A stretch of 7,318 nucleotides of DNA from Elusimicrobiota bacterium (GTDB lineage: Bacteria; Elusimicrobiota; Elusimicrobia; UBA1565; UBA9628), in NCBI GenBank assembly GCA_028717865.1, contig JAQUMZ010000125.1, forward strand, positions 1 to 7,318. The letters run 5' to 3'. The position numbers and the translations under genes were made by a program. The notes below the pieces were generated by a model, which ran no database searches, was not told the origin of the DNA, and worked only from the letters and a program-made list of their open reading frames with translations. This document shows, piece after piece, positions 6,187 to 7,318 of the stretch (positions within the stretch are counted from its first letter, which is position 1; each line of letters begins with the position of its first letter).

Positions 6187-7318
6187 ATGAAGAGACTTGT
6201 TCTTTCGGCCTTAATCGCGGTTCTTGCGTCCGGTCTGGCCGCCGCCCAGGAGCTCATGGGCCTGGTCCGGTCCGGGAACTTCGAGGCTCCATCCGCGGGC
6301 GAGGGCTTGCCGGTCATCCTGGCCGATTACCGGCGGGTGGACAATCCCGGGTACGTCGATCCCAATACCCTGCCCCAACCGCCGAATCTGACCAAAAAGC
6401 ACATAGACAGGTTGATCGACTTGATGGTGGAGGCGGAGCTGTCCAAGCGGCCGGCGCTGCGGCGTCCCTATGAGCAGGACCAACGCGTGCCGCTGACCTT
6501 GACCAAGGAGCAGGTCTTGTGGATCGGCGGGCTGCTCTCCATGATCGACCGCAACTACGTCAACGCCATCCCCGGCGAGGTCTGGGACAAGGCCGTCGAG
6601 GACATGGGCAAGGTCGCGGCCGAGAAGTTCCGATTCTCCAAAGGCAAGGGCAACTGGGAAGAGACCGGCAACGCGATGATAAACGCGGTCGCCCGGAATA
6701 TCCTGGATCCGTTCTCAGTCTACTGGAACAAGGAGGAGTACAAGCGTTTCCAGGACGACTCGAACAATTCATTCGTGGGCGTGGGCCTGCTGCTCGGAGA
6801 GGATGGCTCGATCGACATCGTCATCCCGCGCAGCCCGGCGGAGAAGGCCGGCTTGCAGTCCGGCGACAAGATCGTAGCCGTTGACGGTAAAGCGGTGTCC
6901 ACCCGCGAGCAGGTGAGCCTCCGCGCCCGGGGCCGGGCCGGCACTTCGGTGCGCCTGACCGTGCTGCGCGGCGGCGGCAGGTTGGACATCGTCGCCGCTC
7001 GGGCCGAGATCGAGACCAGGAACGTCTATGCGAAGATGGCCGCTCCGGGCGTGGGCTATGTTTATCTGGGCCAGTTCAGCAACGATTCCGACGAGGAACT
7101 GATCTCCGCCGTCGCGGACCTCCAGGCCAAGGGCGCCGGCAAGCTGATCTTGGACGTGCGGGGCAATCCGGGCGGCGGCGTGGCCGCGGTATCCCAGATC
7201 GCCTCGGAGTTCTTCAAGGACGGCCAGAAGATCGTGAGTTTCAAGCGCCAGGGCCGGGTGATGCCTGAGAACGTGACCCGGGGCGCCGGCCGCTGCCTGG
7301 GAAGGAAGGTGGCGATAC
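6187..7318 (+). CDS. S41-family C-terminal processing protease with PDZ domain (tandem copy 2, 3' end outside window)
   Basis: This is a paralogue of the S41 protease at 4345-5835, in the same orientation. The 377 visible residues have the same layout: a signal peptide (MKRLVLSALIAVLASGLAAA, 1-20), the unrecognised N-terminal region, LDPFSVYWNKEEYKRFQDD (173-191), a PDZ domain (about 196-271, with SPAEKAGLQSGDKIVAVDG) and the protease core entry (GYVYLGQFS, 290-298; LILDVRGNPGG, 320-330). By alignment to copy 1 the catalytic serine would be near residue 385, just beyond the window edge, so activity cannot be judged here. It has seven more residues than copy 1 between the shared AELSKRP and LTKEQ motifs, and it keeps the canonical Pro in RGNPGG. 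AAGGAG (6175-6180) lies 6 nt before the ATG. The gap of 114 bp upstream leaves open whether it has its own promoter. Confidence 0.92.
   Translation, partial: MKRLVLSALIAVLASGLAAAQELMGLVRSGNFEAPSAGEGLPVILADYRRVDNPGYVDPNTLPQPPNLTKKHIDRLIDLMVEAELSKRPALRRPYEQDQRVPLTLTKEQVLWIGGLLSMIDRNYVNAIPGEVWDKAVEDMGKVAAEKFRFSKGKGNWEETGNAMINAVARNILDPFSVYWNKEEYKRFQDDSNNSFVGVGLLLGEDGSIDIVIPRSPAEKAGLQSGDKIVAVDGKAVSTREQVSLRARGRAGTSVRLTVLRGGGRLDIVAARAEIETRNVYAKMAAPGVGYVYLGQFSNDSDEELISAVADLQAKGAGKLILDVRGNPGGGVAAVSQIASEFFKDGQKIVSFKRQGRVMPENVTRGAGRCLGRKVAI
6811..6848 (+). repeat. Identical block shared by the S41 paralogues (PDZ), copy 2
   Basis: Exact direct repeat of 4945-4982, at the equivalent site in the second protease gene. 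Confidence 0.85.
7192..7235 (+). repeat. Identical block shared by the S41 paralogues (protease core), copy 2
   Basis: Exact direct repeat of 5323-5366, at the equivalent site in the second protease gene. Confidence 0.85.

Overview
The window is GC-rich, densely coded bacterial DNA with short intergenic gaps. It holds seven genes: one on the minus strand at the left edge, and six on the plus strand. Two genes are cut by the window edges. I see no tRNA, rRNA, CRISPR array, transposase or phage gene. Signal peptides, a probable lipoprotein and C-terminal-processing-type proteases suggest a cell with an envelope and periplasm. The DUF6485-like protein next to an XdhC-family protein is reminiscent of anaerobic lineages such as Elusimicrobiota or deltaproteobacteria. 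That placement is a weak inference; nothing in the window fixes the taxon.

Left part (1-1106). A site-2-protease-like M50 intramembrane metalloprotease with a C-terminal CBS module is read leftwards and runs off the left edge. It is divergent from the next gene. The 67-76 bp gap between them contains a good extended -10 promoter for the rightward genes.

Middle part (1107-4255). Four rightward genes form a probable operon: a class I SAM-dependent methyltransferase (GTG start, possibly leaderless), a 12-TM-type major facilitator protein resembling the POT/PTR peptide transporters, a 65-residue eight-cysteine DUF6485-like protein, and an XdhC/CoxI-family protein. The last three overlap by 8 nt and 1 nt, so they are probably translationally coupled. 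XdhC-type proteins normally serve molybdenum-cofactor maturation of xanthine-dehydrogenase-like enzymes, but no such enzyme is present here.

Right part (4256-7318). After an 89 bp gap with its own candidate promoter come two tandem paralogous S41 (C-terminal processing) proteases with signal peptides, PDZ domains and a shared N-terminal region I do not recognise. A small highly charged putative lipoprotein sits between them. The second protease is cut by the window edge a few codons before its catalytic serine. The pair shows a patchwork of near-identical and diverged blocks, indicating tandem duplication, possibly with gene conversion. This is the most unusual part of the window, though I see no clearly new system.
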